Source: Paenibacillus agri (GTDB lineage: Bacteria > Bacillota > Bacilli > Paenibacillales > Paenibacillaceae). From it: a DNA stretch of 64,000 bases. The stretch is taken from contig NZ_JABWCS010000198.1 in NCBI RefSeq assembly GCF_013359945.1, positions 1 to 64,000 of the forward strand. The letters run 5' to 3'. The notes beneath the pieces were generated by a model. The model was not told the DNA's origin. It did no database searches and saw nothing but the letters and a program-made list of their open reading frames with translations. Shown in pieces: positions 51,516 through 62,217 of this stretch (position 1 is its first letter; each line of letters starts with the position of its first letter). Position numbers and translations under genes: made by a program.

Positions 51516-52361
51516 TTGATCAAAATAGGGCTGACCGGCTTCGGCGACCATGAGGAATTGTACGGAAAAATCAAACCGGCCGAACGGTTGTCTACATACA
51601 GCGCCCATTTTTCCATTGTAGAAATCGACAGTTCCTTCTACGCGGTTCAGCCGGTCAGAAATTATGTGAAATGGGTCAACCAAACCCCGGACGGATTCCA
51701 GTTCATCGTGAAAGCCTATCAGGGAATGACTGGTCATCTACGCGATAAAAAGAATTACTTTGATACAAAGGACGCTATGTTCGCCGCTTTCCACGAATCC
51801 ATCCAGCCTGTTATCGAATCCGGCAAGCTGGCCATGACACTGTTCCAGTTCCCACCCTGGTTCGACTGCACCAAGGATAATGTGGATATGCTGCGCGATA
51901 TCAGAGCGCGGATGAAAGACGTGCCCTGCGCCCTTGAATTTCGCCATGAGAGCTGGTACAGCCCGGCATTCCGCGACAAGACGCTGCATTTCATGGCGCG
52001 TGAGGGCTGGATTCATACGATAGTGGATGAGCCGCAGGCCGGGACTGGCTCGATTCCGATTGTAGCGGTGGCTACTTCCCCGGACATCACTTATGTGCGA
52101 CTGCACGGCCGCAATGTCTCCGGCTGGCACCAAAGCAGCCACCCGGATTGGCGCAAGCTGCGCTACCTATACCGGTATGATCAGGAAGAACTCGGCGAGT
52201 GGAAGGAACGTCTGTTGAAGCTGGAGAAAAGCTGCCGTAATCTCTACGTAGTCTTCAACAACAATTCTGGCGGTGATGCTACTGACAACGCCAAGGAGCT
52301 TCAGAACATGCTCGGCATAGACGGCGGTCTGGCTCCGCGCCAGCTTGATCTCTTTCAATAG
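51516..52361 (+). CDS. DUF72 (YecE)-family protein
   Basis: This 281-residue protein has a TIM-barrel-like DUF72 fold. Visible family segments are VEIDSSFYAVQPVRNYVKW, FQFPPWFDC, CALEFRHESWY and YVRLHGRNVSGWH. The biochemical function is not established. The start is TTG 51516 behind AAGGAGGAG. Confidence 0.88.
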   Translation: MIKIGLTGFGDHEELYGKIKPAERLSTYSAHFSIVEIDSSFYAVQPVRNYVKWVNQTPDGFQFIVKAYQGMTGHLRDKKNYFDTKDAMFAAFHESIQPVIESGKLAMTLFQFPPWFDCTKDNVDMLRDIRARMKDVPCALEFRHESWYSPAFRDKTLHFMAREGWIHTIVDEPQAGTGSIPIVAVATSPDITYVRLHGRNVSGWHQSSHPDWRKLRYLYRYDQEELGEWKERLLKLEKSCRNLYVVFNNNSGGDATDNAKELQNMLGIDGGLAPRQLDLFQ

Positions 52362-52482
52362 CCTAAAAAAAGATCATGACATCTGCAAATAACTGGTATT
52401 CCCTCCCTTTAAAAAGTGAAGAATAACCGAAGAAGCCTGAAGAGCGATCTGAAAGCACTGCAGCAGCGAAGGAGGCAGAGAG

Positions 52483-53952
52483 ATGAAGAGAAATCATACG
52501 ATGATGCAGTTTTTCGAGTGGCATGTTGCAGCAGACGGGAAGCACTGGAAACATCTCGCGGAAATGGCACCAGAGCTGAGCAGCACGGGGATTGACGCCA
52601 TATGGATTCCGCCCGTGACCAAGGCCGTCTCCGCAGAAGATACCGGATATGGTGTCTATGACCTCTATGATCTCGGTGAATATGACCAAAAAGGTACAGT
52701 ACGCACCAAATACGGTACCAAGCAAGAACTGGTCGACGCCATTGCCGAGTGCCAAAAGAATGGCATCGCTGTGTATGTTGATCTCGTCATGAACCATAAG
52801 GCCGGTGCGGACGAGACCGAGGTATTCAAGGTAGTCGAGGTCGATCCCCATGACCGGATGAAGGAAATTTCGCAGCCGTTCGAGATCGAGGGATGGACCA
52901 AGTTCACTTTTCCGGGACGCGGAGACGAGCATTCTGCCTTCAAGTGGAATTTCGATCATTTCAATGGCACGGACTTCAATGCCAAGGAGGGCCGTTCCGG
53001 GGTATTTCGTATTGTAGGTGAGAACAAGACCTGGAATAAGAACGTGGATGATGAGTTCGGCAACTATGATTATCTGATGTTCGCAAATATTGATTACAGC
53101 CATCCTGCAGTCAAAAAGGAAATGCTCCAGTGGGGAGGATGGCTGGTGGATACACTGCAATGCAGCGGCTACCGCCTCGACGCTATCAAGCACATTAACC
53201 ATGAATTTATAAAAGAATTTGCAGCGGAGATGGTGCACAAGCGTGGGGAGGATTTCTACATCGTAGGCGAATTCTGGAATCCTGATCTTGCCTCCTGCCG
53301 CGAATTTCTGGACACGGTGGATTATCGGATTGATCTCTTTGACGTATCGCTGCACTACAAGCTGCATTCTGCCGCTCTTGGCGGGCGGGATTTTGATCTA
53401 AGCACCATTTTCAATGATACATTGGTGCAAAGCCATCCCGGCAATGCGGTCACCTTCGTCGACAACCATGACTCCCAGCCGCATGAGGCGCTGGAATCAT
53501 GGGTTGGTGACTGGTTCAAACAAATTGCTTATGCTCTCATTTTGCTGCGCCGCGACGGGTATCCCGTCGTCTTCTACGGTGACTATTACGGGATCGGCGG
53601 CCCGGACCCGATCGAAGGCAAGAAAGCCGCGATCGACCCGTTGCTGTACGCCCGTTACCACAAAGCTTACGGTGAGCAAAAGGATTATTTGGATCACCCC
53701 AACACGATCGGATGGGTACGGCTCGGAGTGGAGGAAATCAAAGGCTCCGGCTGTGCAGTGGTTATCTCCAATGGCGACAAAGGTGAGAAGCGGATGCAGG
53801 TAGGCAAGCATCGCGCCGGTGAGGTGTGGGTGGATTTCACTGGCACCCGCAAGGAGAAACTTACGATTGGGCAGGACGGCTGGGCAGTCTTTCCTGTAGA
53901 CGGCGGAAGCGTCTCTGTCTGGGCCCTTCCCCACGAGGAGAATGAAGAGTGA
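52483..53952 (+). CDS. Cytoplasmic alpha-amylase (GH13)
   Basis: This 489-residue alpha-amylase of the AmyA/BLA-like subfamily (GH13_5 type) hydrolyses alpha-1,4-glucans. Conserved regions are VDLVMNHKAG (I), GYRLDAIKHI with the nucleophile Asp (II), YIVGEFWN with the acid Glu (III) and TFVDNHDSQP with the third Asp (IV). There is no signal peptide, so it should act inside the cell, for example on maltodextrins or glycogen. The ATG follows AAGGAGGCAG. Confidence 0.95.
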   Translation: MKRNHTMMQFFEWHVAADGKHWKHLAEMAPELSSTGIDAIWIPPVTKAVSAEDTGYGVYDLYDLGEYDQKGTVRTKYGTKQELVDAIAECQKNGIAVYVDLVMNHKAGADETEVFKVVEVDPHDRMKEISQPFEIEGWTKFTFPGRGDEHSAFKWNFDHFNGTDFNAKEGRSGVFRIVGENKTWNKNVDDEFGNYDYLMFANIDYSHPAVKKEMLQWGGWLVDTLQCSGYRLDAIKHINHEFIKEFAAEMVHKRGEDFYIVGEFWNPDLASCREFLDTVDYRIDLFDVSLHYKLHSAALGGRDFDLSTIFNDTLVQSHPGNAVTFVDNHDSQPHEALESWVGDWFKQIAYALILLRRDGYPVVFYGDYYGIGGPDPIEGKKAAIDPLLYARYHKAYGEQKDYLDHPNTIGWVRLGVEEIKGSGCAVVISNGDKGEKRMQVGKHRAGEVWVDFTGTRKEKLTIGQDGWAVFPVDGGSVSVWALPHEENEE

Positions 53953-54087
53953 TAGGGATAACACTGCCGCGCTTAATCTTACCTTCTCGTAGCTGCTTCG
54001 CTCCGGGCTAGTGCACGGTTGACTTGAATTCAAACCGTTAACATCGCCTGTGGAGACGACATAAATCACATATTCAGCAGCAAATAA

Positions 54088-54127
54088 AAGAACCCCTTCT
54101 CCACCTATTGGCGGAAGGGGTTCTTCA
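54088..54127. terminator. Bidirectional terminator between the amylase gene and mprF
   Basis: AAGAACCCCTTC and GAAGGGGTTCTT pair, with an inner CCACC/GGCGG pairing. An A run precedes and a TTC follows. It serves both convergent genes. The rest of the 293-base gap shows nothing clear. Confidence 0.8.
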
Positions 54128-54245
54128 TGTATCTCATAGTTTATCGTGCTGTGATTTGCTTCTAGTAATAGTATGCAGGCTCCATAATTGGGTAGGTAAA
54201 AGGAATTCAACAGACCCCTTTCCCGTTATTCCCACCCGGCAAAAC

Positions 54246-56897
54246 CTACTCCTCTGCCTCCGGATGCTTGGATACGAGCCGCACCAGATCCAGAGTCAGA
54301 ATCGGCAGTTGCAGGGAGGCCGGATACGCTAGATAACGCGGTTCCCACTCTGGACCAAACTTCTCCTTGTAGCGGCGCAGGCCGGAGAAGCCATACCAAT
54401 GGCCTCCCTTCTTGAAGACCAGACGGGCGAGCTTCTCTTCCCGCAGCGCACCGGCATTCTGACCAACACTGGACAGAGGGGCATTACCAAGATTAAATCT
54501 TTGATAGCCCTGGCCCTTGGCCCATTCCATCAATCGGATGAATAAATAATCCATTGTCCCGTTCGGCGCCTGCTTCCGGTGACGCATCAAATCTATGGAG
54601 AGTGTCGTACCCCCGTCATACCCGGGAACAAGTGTAGCGAAGGCTACCACCTCACCAGAAGCCTGTCTCAGCAGTGCAATTGGAGCGAACTGCAGATAGG
54701 CTTCCTTGAACCAGCCGAGCGAATACCCTTTCTCCGTCCGACCCCCCAGCCACTCTCCCGAAATCGAGCGCAGTTCTTTGATTAGGACGGCTGAATGCGG
54801 CTGTTGCGATATTTCAAATTGGTAACCTTCCCGTTCAAAACGGTTGTTGACACTACGCAGGTCGGCATTCTTGCGGCCACTGAGTGTGAACGTCTCCAAC
54901 GATACCATAGCTTCTTCGCCAAGCTTGAAGAAATGATAGCCCTGCTCATGATATACCGGCAGGAACGCAGGTGTAGCCTGATAAAAGACCACGGACAACC
55001 CATACTTGTCCGCCGCCTGCCGGAACTCACTGATGGCGTTGTTAATAAGCTCCTTCGCACCCAGCGGATCACCAAGCACAACAAGCTTATCACGCACCCG
55101 GGAATAAGGAAGCAGCACTTGTCCATCCTGTGCCCAATAGAAGCTTTTGTCACCCAGAAACAGCATATGAGTTAGGGAGTTGCCAGGCACCTTCTTCAAA
55201 AATTGTGTCAGCCGGTCCATCTCCGGAGGGCCTGACAGCTCCTCGGAATCACGGTGAGGCCGGAGCGTGACAAACATCGTCAGCAGGAGCCAGGAGAAGA
55301 TCAGTCCGCTGGCTGCGGTAAAGGCAACATTACTGTGTCGTTGCAGCCACTCCGGATGAATGCCTGGCGGAAGATGCTTCATAAACCCGCGATGCACATG
55401 ACTGCCGAGCAAATAGTAGATAACGGCAATCACCGAAGTCAGCGCCAACCACCTGGCCGTACTCTGCCGGCTGACCGGCGCGCTGACCCGGTAGAACCGG
55501 GCTCTGGATATCCAAAGGATCACCCCGACTACCAGCAGGAAGATAGCCTCCTCGTAATCAAAACCTTTGGTAAAAGCAAACAGCGCGCCCCCCAGCAGCG
55601 AGAGGCTGGTCCAAATATAGGCTCTACGGATCCGCAGGGAGATGCCCCGTGACAGCAGGATGAGCATAAAGCCGATCAGGACGGATAAATGATGTGATAA
55701 CCGCATGATCGGAAATGACAGCAGCTTTTCCGTGATCTCCAACCGGTACAGCAGTTCCGGCGTTGCTGCAGACAGCAGCAGAATGAGACCGCTGGCAAAG
55801 ACCAGTTTGCCTAGCGCCCATACCCCAAGGTCGCTGAGGAAGGTATACTGTCCTGGCCAACGCCAGATTTTCTGCCACAGATTCAGCGAGGGCTCCAGCC
55901 CCACAGCTGCACGTTCCAGCATTTTTCTGCCCTGCAGCCCGATCTCCAGCGCGGCCAGCACGAGACCGATCAGCCAGGGAATCAGATAATAGAACAAACG
56001 GTAGATCACCAGCACCGCCATAGCCTGATCGGTCTGATAACCCATTTGGGTCAGCCCCAGAAGCGCGATCAGGTCGAACGCCCCGATCCCGCCGGGAGCC
56101 ATACTGAGAATACCGGCGATGGCCGCAATCGTATAAATACTGAAGATGGTCACAAAATGCACACCACCCAGCAGGTGGTGGCCAATCGACCAGAATGTAA
56201 TGCCGGCAAACAGCCATTCCAGGAACGACGCCCCGACCGAACTACCTACCGTGATCCACGGTGTTCGTCCCTGGCCACGGTTAATCCATTTGGCGTACAG
56301 TGCCGACCGCTGGACGAACACAAAGAATGGCAGGTAGAGCGCCATGCCCCAGACTGCGAACACCAACCAGCGATGCTCTTGCATCAGTCCCGCCGCGGGT
56401 AGAATACCAAAGATGTTGCCCCAGGATAACAGGGATAGTCCCGTAATCATAAGCGGTGACAGGAACACGATCGCCGGTGTCAGAACAGCCGAGGATACAC
56501 CGCTCTTCTTATATAGCAGTGTCCGTAGCCCCACACCAGCCAGCCCGGCAAACCCAATCAGGTTATTAAATGTATTGGCAATCCATGCATAACGGAACGT
56601 GCTCCATAAACTTACCTTCAGCTTGAAATGAGCACGAATCAAATAGTCGTAAGCACTCATTACCGCTACCGCAAGCAATGCTATCCCCATCATCTGAAAG
56701 ATGGATGATGCCGGAACGTCCTTCAGCTCGCGAAGCGTACGTCCCAGATGAACCTGCTTCAGCTCATGCTGCCCTTCCCAATATACAAGCGCTATAATCG
56801 CCAGCGGAAAAAGAGCGCGTACCGCCCGAATCCGGTAAATGGATACCAGTAGCCTCACAATCTTGAACCGCTCCAGCGCCTCTTTCATTGAATGCAT
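54246..56897 (-). CDS. mprF: Phosphatidylglycerol lysyltransferase MprF
   Basis: This 883-residue protein has a flippase part of about 14 membrane helices (residues 1 to about 560) and a cytoplasmic DUF2156/GNAT-fold synthase part. The synthase part begins near PGNSLTHMLFLGDKSFYW and contains LGDPLGAKE, TLSIDLMRHRKQAPNGTMDYLF and FNLGNAPLSSVG. It transfers Lys (or Ala) from aminoacyl-tRNA to phosphatidylglycerol and moves the product to the outer leaflet, lowering sensitivity to cationic peptides. The start is ATG 56897 with AGGTGG upstream. The frame is open to 57035, but that extension is not membrane-like and lacks a ribosome site. Confidence 0.94.
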   Translation of the reverse strand: MHSMKEALERFKIVRLLVSIYRIRAVRALFPLAIIALVYWEGQHELKQVHLGRTLRELKDVPASSIFQMMGIALLAVAVMSAYDYLIRAHFKLKVSLWSTFRYAWIANTFNNLIGFAGLAGVGLRTLLYKKSGVSSAVLTPAIVFLSPLMITGLSLLSWGNIFGILPAAGLMQEHRWLVFAVWGMALYLPFFVFVQRSALYAKWINRGQGRTPWITVGSSVGASFLEWLFAGITFWSIGHHLLGGVHFVTIFSIYTIAAIAGILSMAPGGIGAFDLIALLGLTQMGYQTDQAMAVLVIYRLFYYLIPWLIGLVLAALEIGLQGRKMLERAAVGLEPSLNLWQKIWRWPGQYTFLSDLGVWALGKLVFASGLILLLSAATPELLYRLEITEKLLSFPIMRLSHHLSVLIGFMLILLSRGISLRIRRAYIWTSLSLLGGALFAFTKGFDYEEAIFLLVVGVILWISRARFYRVSAPVSRQSTARWLALTSVIAVIYYLLGSHVHRGFMKHLPPGIHPEWLQRHSNVAFTAASGLIFSWLLLTMFVTLRPHRDSEELSGPPEMDRLTQFLKKVPGNSLTHMLFLGDKSFYWAQDGQVLLPYSRVRDKLVVLGDPLGAKELINNAISEFRQAADKYGLSVVFYQATPAFLPVYHEQGYHFFKLGEEAMVSLETFTLSGRKNADLRSVNNRFEREGYQFEISQQPHSAVLIKELRSISGEWLGGRTEKGYSLGWFKEAYLQFAPIALLRQASGEVVAFATLVPGYDGGTTLSIDLMRHRKQAPNGTMDYLFIRLMEWAKGQGYQRFNLGNAPLSSVGQNAGALREEKLARLVFKKGGHWYGFSGLRRYKEKFGPEWEPRYLAYPASLQLPILTLDLVRLVSKHPEAEE

Positions 56898-57357
56898 AAA
56901 TCCACCTGCCCTTGCTACTGCCACACGTTCCGCCGGCAAAACCTGCCGCACTGTCCTTGGTCTGGGCAGCGGTTCATGTGCGAGAATTTCAACTTGTCCA
57001 TTATAACAATACGTAAACCGGCTGGCATGTAACAAACAGCACCTGTAACCATCACATTACCTCTAATATATAAGACTGAATCCAGAGCAGATACCCTGCA
57101 ATATAGCCTTATTTATTTTACCAGAAACTAGATCATCTATCCCCTTTACCATCCACCCTAAACGAGCCTGCTTCCATAGTTTACTAAGAGCGTAACCAAA
57201 AAAGTACGCCTCTGCAACTATATGGTGGAAACGCAGATATTGATAGCTATGTAGCCGCATGAGAGAACTTTATTTCAGTATGAATTGGAAAAGAGAGCTA
57301 ACCACGTCCACCAAAACGCATAACTAGCCCCTGTATTGTCCGCTACTTGATTCCAAG
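56898..57357. other. Intergenic stretch upstream of mprF
   Basis: The 593-base gap between mprF and glpD holds the mprF leader, with a TATAAT-like -10 near 57000, and the glpD terminator at its other end. A 65-codon minus-strand frame at 57063-57260 has no ribosome site and no recognised family. I see no other gene. Confidence 0.5.
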
Positions 57358-57400
57358 AAAAAAAGGACGGAGTCAGGAATGTCTTCCTGCTTCCGCCCTG
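57358..57400 (-). terminator. Terminator of glpD
   Basis: On the minus strand GG-CGGA-CAGGAA and TTCCTG-CCG-CC form an interrupted stem around GACA, followed by seven T. It is about 90 bases past the glpD stop. Confidence 0.75.
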
Positions 57401-57490
57401 AAACGAACTGGAGTTACGCTCCCTTGTTCAGATTTCCGGCAACATCGACCGTATTACAATCGCCGCTTCTTCTGTTAACCAGTGTCACGC

Positions 57491-59152
57491 CTAGGCATCC
57501 GCAGCCTGAATCGCCTCGGCCAACCGGTCATTTAATTCTTCGGCATACTGAGCCGTCAATTCTGTCGTCCATCCGAAATATTTTCCCATATAGGCGGTTA
57601 CAGCAGCCTTCCACGCCTCTACCCAGGCTATATTGAAGAAAAGCGCACCCGTGCGGCGGATAAAAAAGTCCACCGGCTTCAGCGTCATCTCCTCTTCTAT
57701 AGAATACAGTAGAGCCGCCAGCAAGGATGCCGGCAGTCCTGCCGTCTCTGCTTCAAGAGCGTGCTTCGTAATTAACGCATAAACCGCGCCAATGTTAGAA
57801 CCATACCTCCGTACCAGTTGCTCCGCTTCATGTGGCGACAGCCCCAGCCTCGTTCCCTCCGGAATACGTTCTTGCACAAACTTCTTATACTGAATGGATC
57901 CACCAACATCACCGCCGGAGATCGGCATGTGCCCGGTCTGGCATCCGGAAATAGCAGCAAGTCCAGCAGCATTCCGTTGCTTTGCGACCAGATCCACCAC
58001 CGTCTCCGCCATTTTGCGGTAGCCAGTCAGCTTGCCGCCAGCCATAGAGATCAGACCTGAAGCCGAGACGAAAATTTCATCCTTGCGGGAAATCTCGGAC
58101 GGGCTTTTGCCCTCTTGATGTATCAGAGGACGTAGTCCTGCCCAACTGGATTCTACATCATCGTCCGTTAGTTCCATGCCGGGGAACATTTCATTAGCAG
58201 CGTGAAGGATATACACCCTGTCAGCTTCAGTAACCAGCGGATTTACCAGATCACCTTTATAATTCGTATCGGTCGTCCCTACATAAGTTTTGTTGTCCCG
58301 CGGGATCGCGAACATCATGCGCCCATCAGGGGTATCAAAATAAATCGCCTGCTTCAGCGGGAAACGCCCCTGGTCGAATACTAAGTGAACGCCCTTAGAT
58401 AAATGCAGCATTTTGCCCTCTTTGGACTGGTCCTTCTCCCTCAGTGTATCTACCCAAGGTCCGGCGGCATTGATGATATGCTTCGCACGAAGCTCATAAG
58501 AACGTCCGCTGAACTGATCCGTCATTACTACACCCGCCAGCTGCTTATTATCATAAATAAACTGTCCCACCTTGGCATAGTTCACAGCCAGCGCCCCGCG
58601 CTTCACAGCCTCCTTCAATACTTCAATCGTCAAGCGGGCATCGTCCGTCCGATACTCCACATAATAACCACCGCCTTTGAGACCCTGTTGCTTCAACAGC
58701 GGTTCTTTGCCCAGTGTCTTCCCAGCGCTCAGCATCGTTCGGCGCTCGCCCTTTTTAACCCCAGCCAAGTAGTCATAGACCCGGAGTCCAAGGGATGTCG
58801 ACATTCTCCCGAAGGTACCCCCCTCATAAATCGGCAGCAGCATCCATTCCGGTGTAGTGACATGAGGTCCATTCTCGTACACAATCGCCCGTTCTTTGCC
58901 CACCTCTGCCACCACACCAATCTCCAACTGTTTCAAATAGCGGAGTCCACCATGCACAAGCTTGGTCGACCGGCTAGAAGTGCCCCCGGCAAAATCCTGC
59001 ATCTCTAAAAGGGCGGTCCGCAGGCCGCGGGTCTGTGCATCCAAAGCAATTCCCGCTCCTGTAATGCCCCCGCCAATCACCAGCACATCCCATTCCTGTT
59101 CCGCCATTTGATTCAGATATTGATCTCGTTTGCCTGCCGAAAAAGTTCCCAT
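57491..59152 (-). CDS. glpD: Aerobic glycerol-3-phosphate dehydrogenase
   Basis: This 553-residue FAD enzyme oxidises sn-glycerol-3-phosphate to dihydroxyacetone phosphate and passes electrons to the quinone pool at the membrane. Visible parts are the dinucleotide motif VIGGGITGAGIALDA, the GTSSRSTKLVHGG segment, KGVHLVFD and the C-terminal GlpD helical domain. Length fits the family. Start ATG behind GGGAGGAAATAGAC. It is the last gene of glpP-glpK-glpD but has its own promoter and leader terminator, suited to GlpP antitermination. Confidence 0.96.
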   Translation of the reverse strand: MGTFSAGKRDQYLNQMAEQEWDVLVIGGGITGAGIALDAQTRGLRTALLEMQDFAGGTSSRSTKLVHGGLRYLKQLEIGVVAEVGKERAIVYENGPHVTTPEWMLLPIYEGGTFGRMSTSLGLRVYDYLAGVKKGERRTMLSAGKTLGKEPLLKQQGLKGGGYYVEYRTDDARLTIEVLKEAVKRGALAVNYAKVGQFIYDNKQLAGVVMTDQFSGRSYELRAKHIINAAGPWVDTLREKDQSKEGKMLHLSKGVHLVFDQGRFPLKQAIYFDTPDGRMMFAIPRDNKTYVGTTDTNYKGDLVNPLVTEADRVYILHAANEMFPGMELTDDDVESSWAGLRPLIHQEGKSPSEISRKDEIFVSASGLISMAGGKLTGYRKMAETVVDLVAKQRNAAGLAAISGCQTGHMPISGGDVGGSIQYKKFVQERIPEGTRLGLSPHEAEQLVRRYGSNIGAVYALITKHALEAETAGLPASLLAALLYSIEEEMTLKPVDFFIRRTGALFFNIAWVEAWKAAVTAYMGKYFGWTTELTAQYAEELNDRLAEAIQAADA

Positions 59153-59169
59153 GTCTATTTCCTCCCATA

Positions 59170-59266
59170 CAAGTAGAAACGGTGTGCCGTCCTCTAAGGG
59201 ACGGTATCCGTATCAGCGAGAAATATAAGGATATTTATAATGTAAAACATATAAATTCTTATATTT
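59170..59266 (-). repeat. Structured intergenic repeat, copy 2 (~98 bp)
   Basis: This 97-bp copy of the 3707-3805 sequence lies 18 bases before the glpD start. On the minus strand it again has the AT-rich imperfect palindrome (59221-59266) followed by the GC-rich hairpin (59176-59214). In the hairpin, CCGTCC/GGACGG pair around CTTAGA, and the outer arm is GATACGG/CCGTTTC. Copy 1 has the fully paired GAAACGG arm. Confidence 0.8.
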
Positions 59267-59267
59267 G

Positions 59268-59323
59268 CAAAAAAAACCACAAACATGCCGGCTGCGATAG
59301 CTTGCGCAGCGGCTGTTGTGGTT
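59268..59323 (-). terminator. Terminator between glpK and glpD, likely GlpP-controlled
   Basis: On the minus strand AACCACAA (59316-59323) pairs with TTGTGGTT (59275-59282). An inner CCGCTGCG/CGCAGCCGG stem follows, and the hairpin ends in eight T. A promoter lies upstream of it and the glpD start downstream, the layout of the GlpP-dependent leader of glpD in Bacillus subtilis. Confidence 0.75.
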
Positions 59324-59363
59324 TCTCCAGTTCTCCAACCCATTGTATTAACTTGTTGAGGTA

Positions 59364-60891
<1,528 letters not shown>

Positions 60892-61455
60892 TCATTTTAT
60901 GTTATCGTAATGCCGGCACAGATCCATTTGGGAAGTCGTCACGGCGGTTGCTCCTGCTGCCAACGCCTTTTCCACATCGTCCACAGTACGAATCAGCCCG
61001 CCAGCAAAAATCGGAATACCTGTACGCTCCCTCACTTCTGCGATAAGGCCCGGGATGACACCCGGCAGCACCTCAATATAATCAGGCTGTGTCCGTTCTA
61101 ACAGAGCATAGCTTTTATCCAGAGCACTGGAATCCAGCAGAAATACCCGCTGAACGGCCAGTAAACCGTTTTGCCGCGCTTTGAGAATCACATTGGCCCG
61201 GGTCGAGATCAAGCCGGCAGGCTTGATGCTCTGGCATAGAAAATCTGCCGCAGCTTCATCATTCTTCAGTCCTTCAACCAGATCCACGTGCAGCAGCAGC
61301 TTCTTCCGGTGTGATTTTGCCAAATTAACAATGTCCTTCAGTTGCCCGATATGGCTCTCGAGCAGCACAATATATTCGTAGGAGGATTGCAACAGCTTCT
61401 CCAGATGCTTCATCTTTCGGATCGCAGGTAAAACAGTCTGTCCCTGAATGGACAT
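60892..61455 (-). CDS. glpP: Glycerol uptake operon antiterminator GlpP
   Basis: This 187-residue RNA-binding antiterminator has a TIM-barrel-like fold. Family segments seen are VLPAIRKMKHLEK, YIVLLESHIGQL, LHVDLVEGL, DYIEVLPG and IPIFAGGLI. With glycerol-3-phosphate it lets transcription pass terminators in glp leaders. It is encoded directly upstream of glpK. The ATG follows AAAGGGG. The hairpin at 61526-61593 ahead of it could be its own leader terminator or the end of the mhq operon. Confidence 0.93.
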   Translation of the reverse strand: MSIQGQTVLPAIRKMKHLEKLLQSSYEYIVLLESHIGQLKDIVNLAKSHRKKLLLHVDLVEGLKNDEAAADFLCQSIKPAGLISTRANVILKARQNGLLAVQRVFLLDSSALDKSYALLERTQPDYIEVLPGVIPGLIAEVRERTGIPIFAGGLIRTVDDVEKALAAGATAVTTSQMDLCRHYDNIK

Positions 61456-61525
61456 GGGCGCTGCCCCTTTCCTAGCATGAGTGTGTCGCTCTATCCGCTA
61501 CTACCAATATAACATTTATTACAGC

Positions 61526-61593
61526 AAAAAGAGCAGATCACGCACATCCATCGCCCCTTCCGGGATTAGCAAATGGATATGCTGTTTCTGCTC
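61526..61593 (-). terminator. Long hairpin between mhqD and glpP
   Basis: On the minus strand GAGCAGA and TCTGCTC form the base, ATATCCAT and ATGGATGT form the upper stem, and TTTTTG follows. It starts 16 bases beyond mhqD, so it most simply ends that operon. It could also lie in a glpP leader. Confidence 0.65.
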
Positions 61594-61608
61594 TGTCGCT
61601 GTACACAA

Positions 61609-62217
61609 TCAGACTAATTGCAGCTTCAGCCAGTCTCTGGCCGCTTCCGCCTCTTCCACATTCAGGCGATGCCCCTGATTGCCCCAATACGTATTCACAG
61701 CTGCGCCTGCGCCTTGCAGTAGTTCTTCCAGCTCCCGGCTTTCATGCGCCGGAACCATCGGATCATTCATCGAAGTGCCGATGAAGACCGGAAGACCGCT
61801 CATATCCGGTAGATTGAGTCCACGCAGTGGTACCATCGGGTGCAGAAGCACTGCAGCCTGGAAAGCCTTCCCGTAGTGGAACAGCAAGCTACCAGCAATG
61901 TTGGCACCATTGGAATAACCAACGATAACTGTTTTGTCGGCAGAGAATCCGTATTTGGCCGCCGCCTCGTCCAGAAACTGCTTAATCTCCTGCGTGCGGA
62001 AGATCAGATCTTCTTCATCGAAGACCCCTTCCGACAACCGCCGGAAGAAGCGGGGCATCCCATTCTCCAGCACATTGCCACGAATGCCGAGCACGGACGA
62101 TCCCGGGGAAAGCAATCCCGCGAGTGGCAGCAAATCCTGTTCGTCACCACCCGTTCCGTGGAACATTACCATTACTGGCTTACTCTCATCTGTGCCCTTG
62201 TGAAATACGTGTATCAT
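61609..62217 (-). CDS. mhqD: Phospholipase/carboxylesterase-family hydrolase MhqD
   Basis: This 202-residue alpha/beta hydrolase has an oxyanion segment MFHGTGGDE, the nucleophile elbow GYSNGA, a catalytic Asp in NDPMVP and the His in NQGHRL. In Bacillus subtilis, MhqD belongs to the MhqR regulon, which answers quinones, diamide and aldehydes. Here it overlaps the ring-cleaving dioxygenase gene by 4 bases (ATGA), which supports this identity. Confidence 0.9.
   Translation of the reverse strand: MIHVFHKGTDESKPVMVMFHGTGGDEQDLLPLAGLLSPGSSVLGIRGNVLENGMPRFFRRLSEGVFDEEDLIFRTQEIKQFLDEAAAKYGFSADKTVIVGYSNGANIAGSLLFHYGKAFQAAVLLHPMVPLRGLNLPDMSGLPVFIGTSMNDPMVPAHESRELEELLQGAGAAVNTYWGNQGHRLNVEEAEAARDWLKLQLV

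Noticed and set aside
51209..51553. 114-codon frame upstream of the DUF72 gene
   Set aside because: Composition is Cys/Arg/Ser-rich and random-looking; it overlaps both the 38-codon ORF and the DUF72 start in another frame.
52363..53367. 334-codon minus-strand frame opposite the alpha-amylase gene
   Set aside because: The sense frame is a clear GH13 amylase with all catalytic motifs; the antisense frame is a codon-bias shadow.
57063..57260. 65-codon minus-strand frame between mprF and glpD
   Set aside because: No ribosome site and no recognised family; left as unassigned intergenic sequence.
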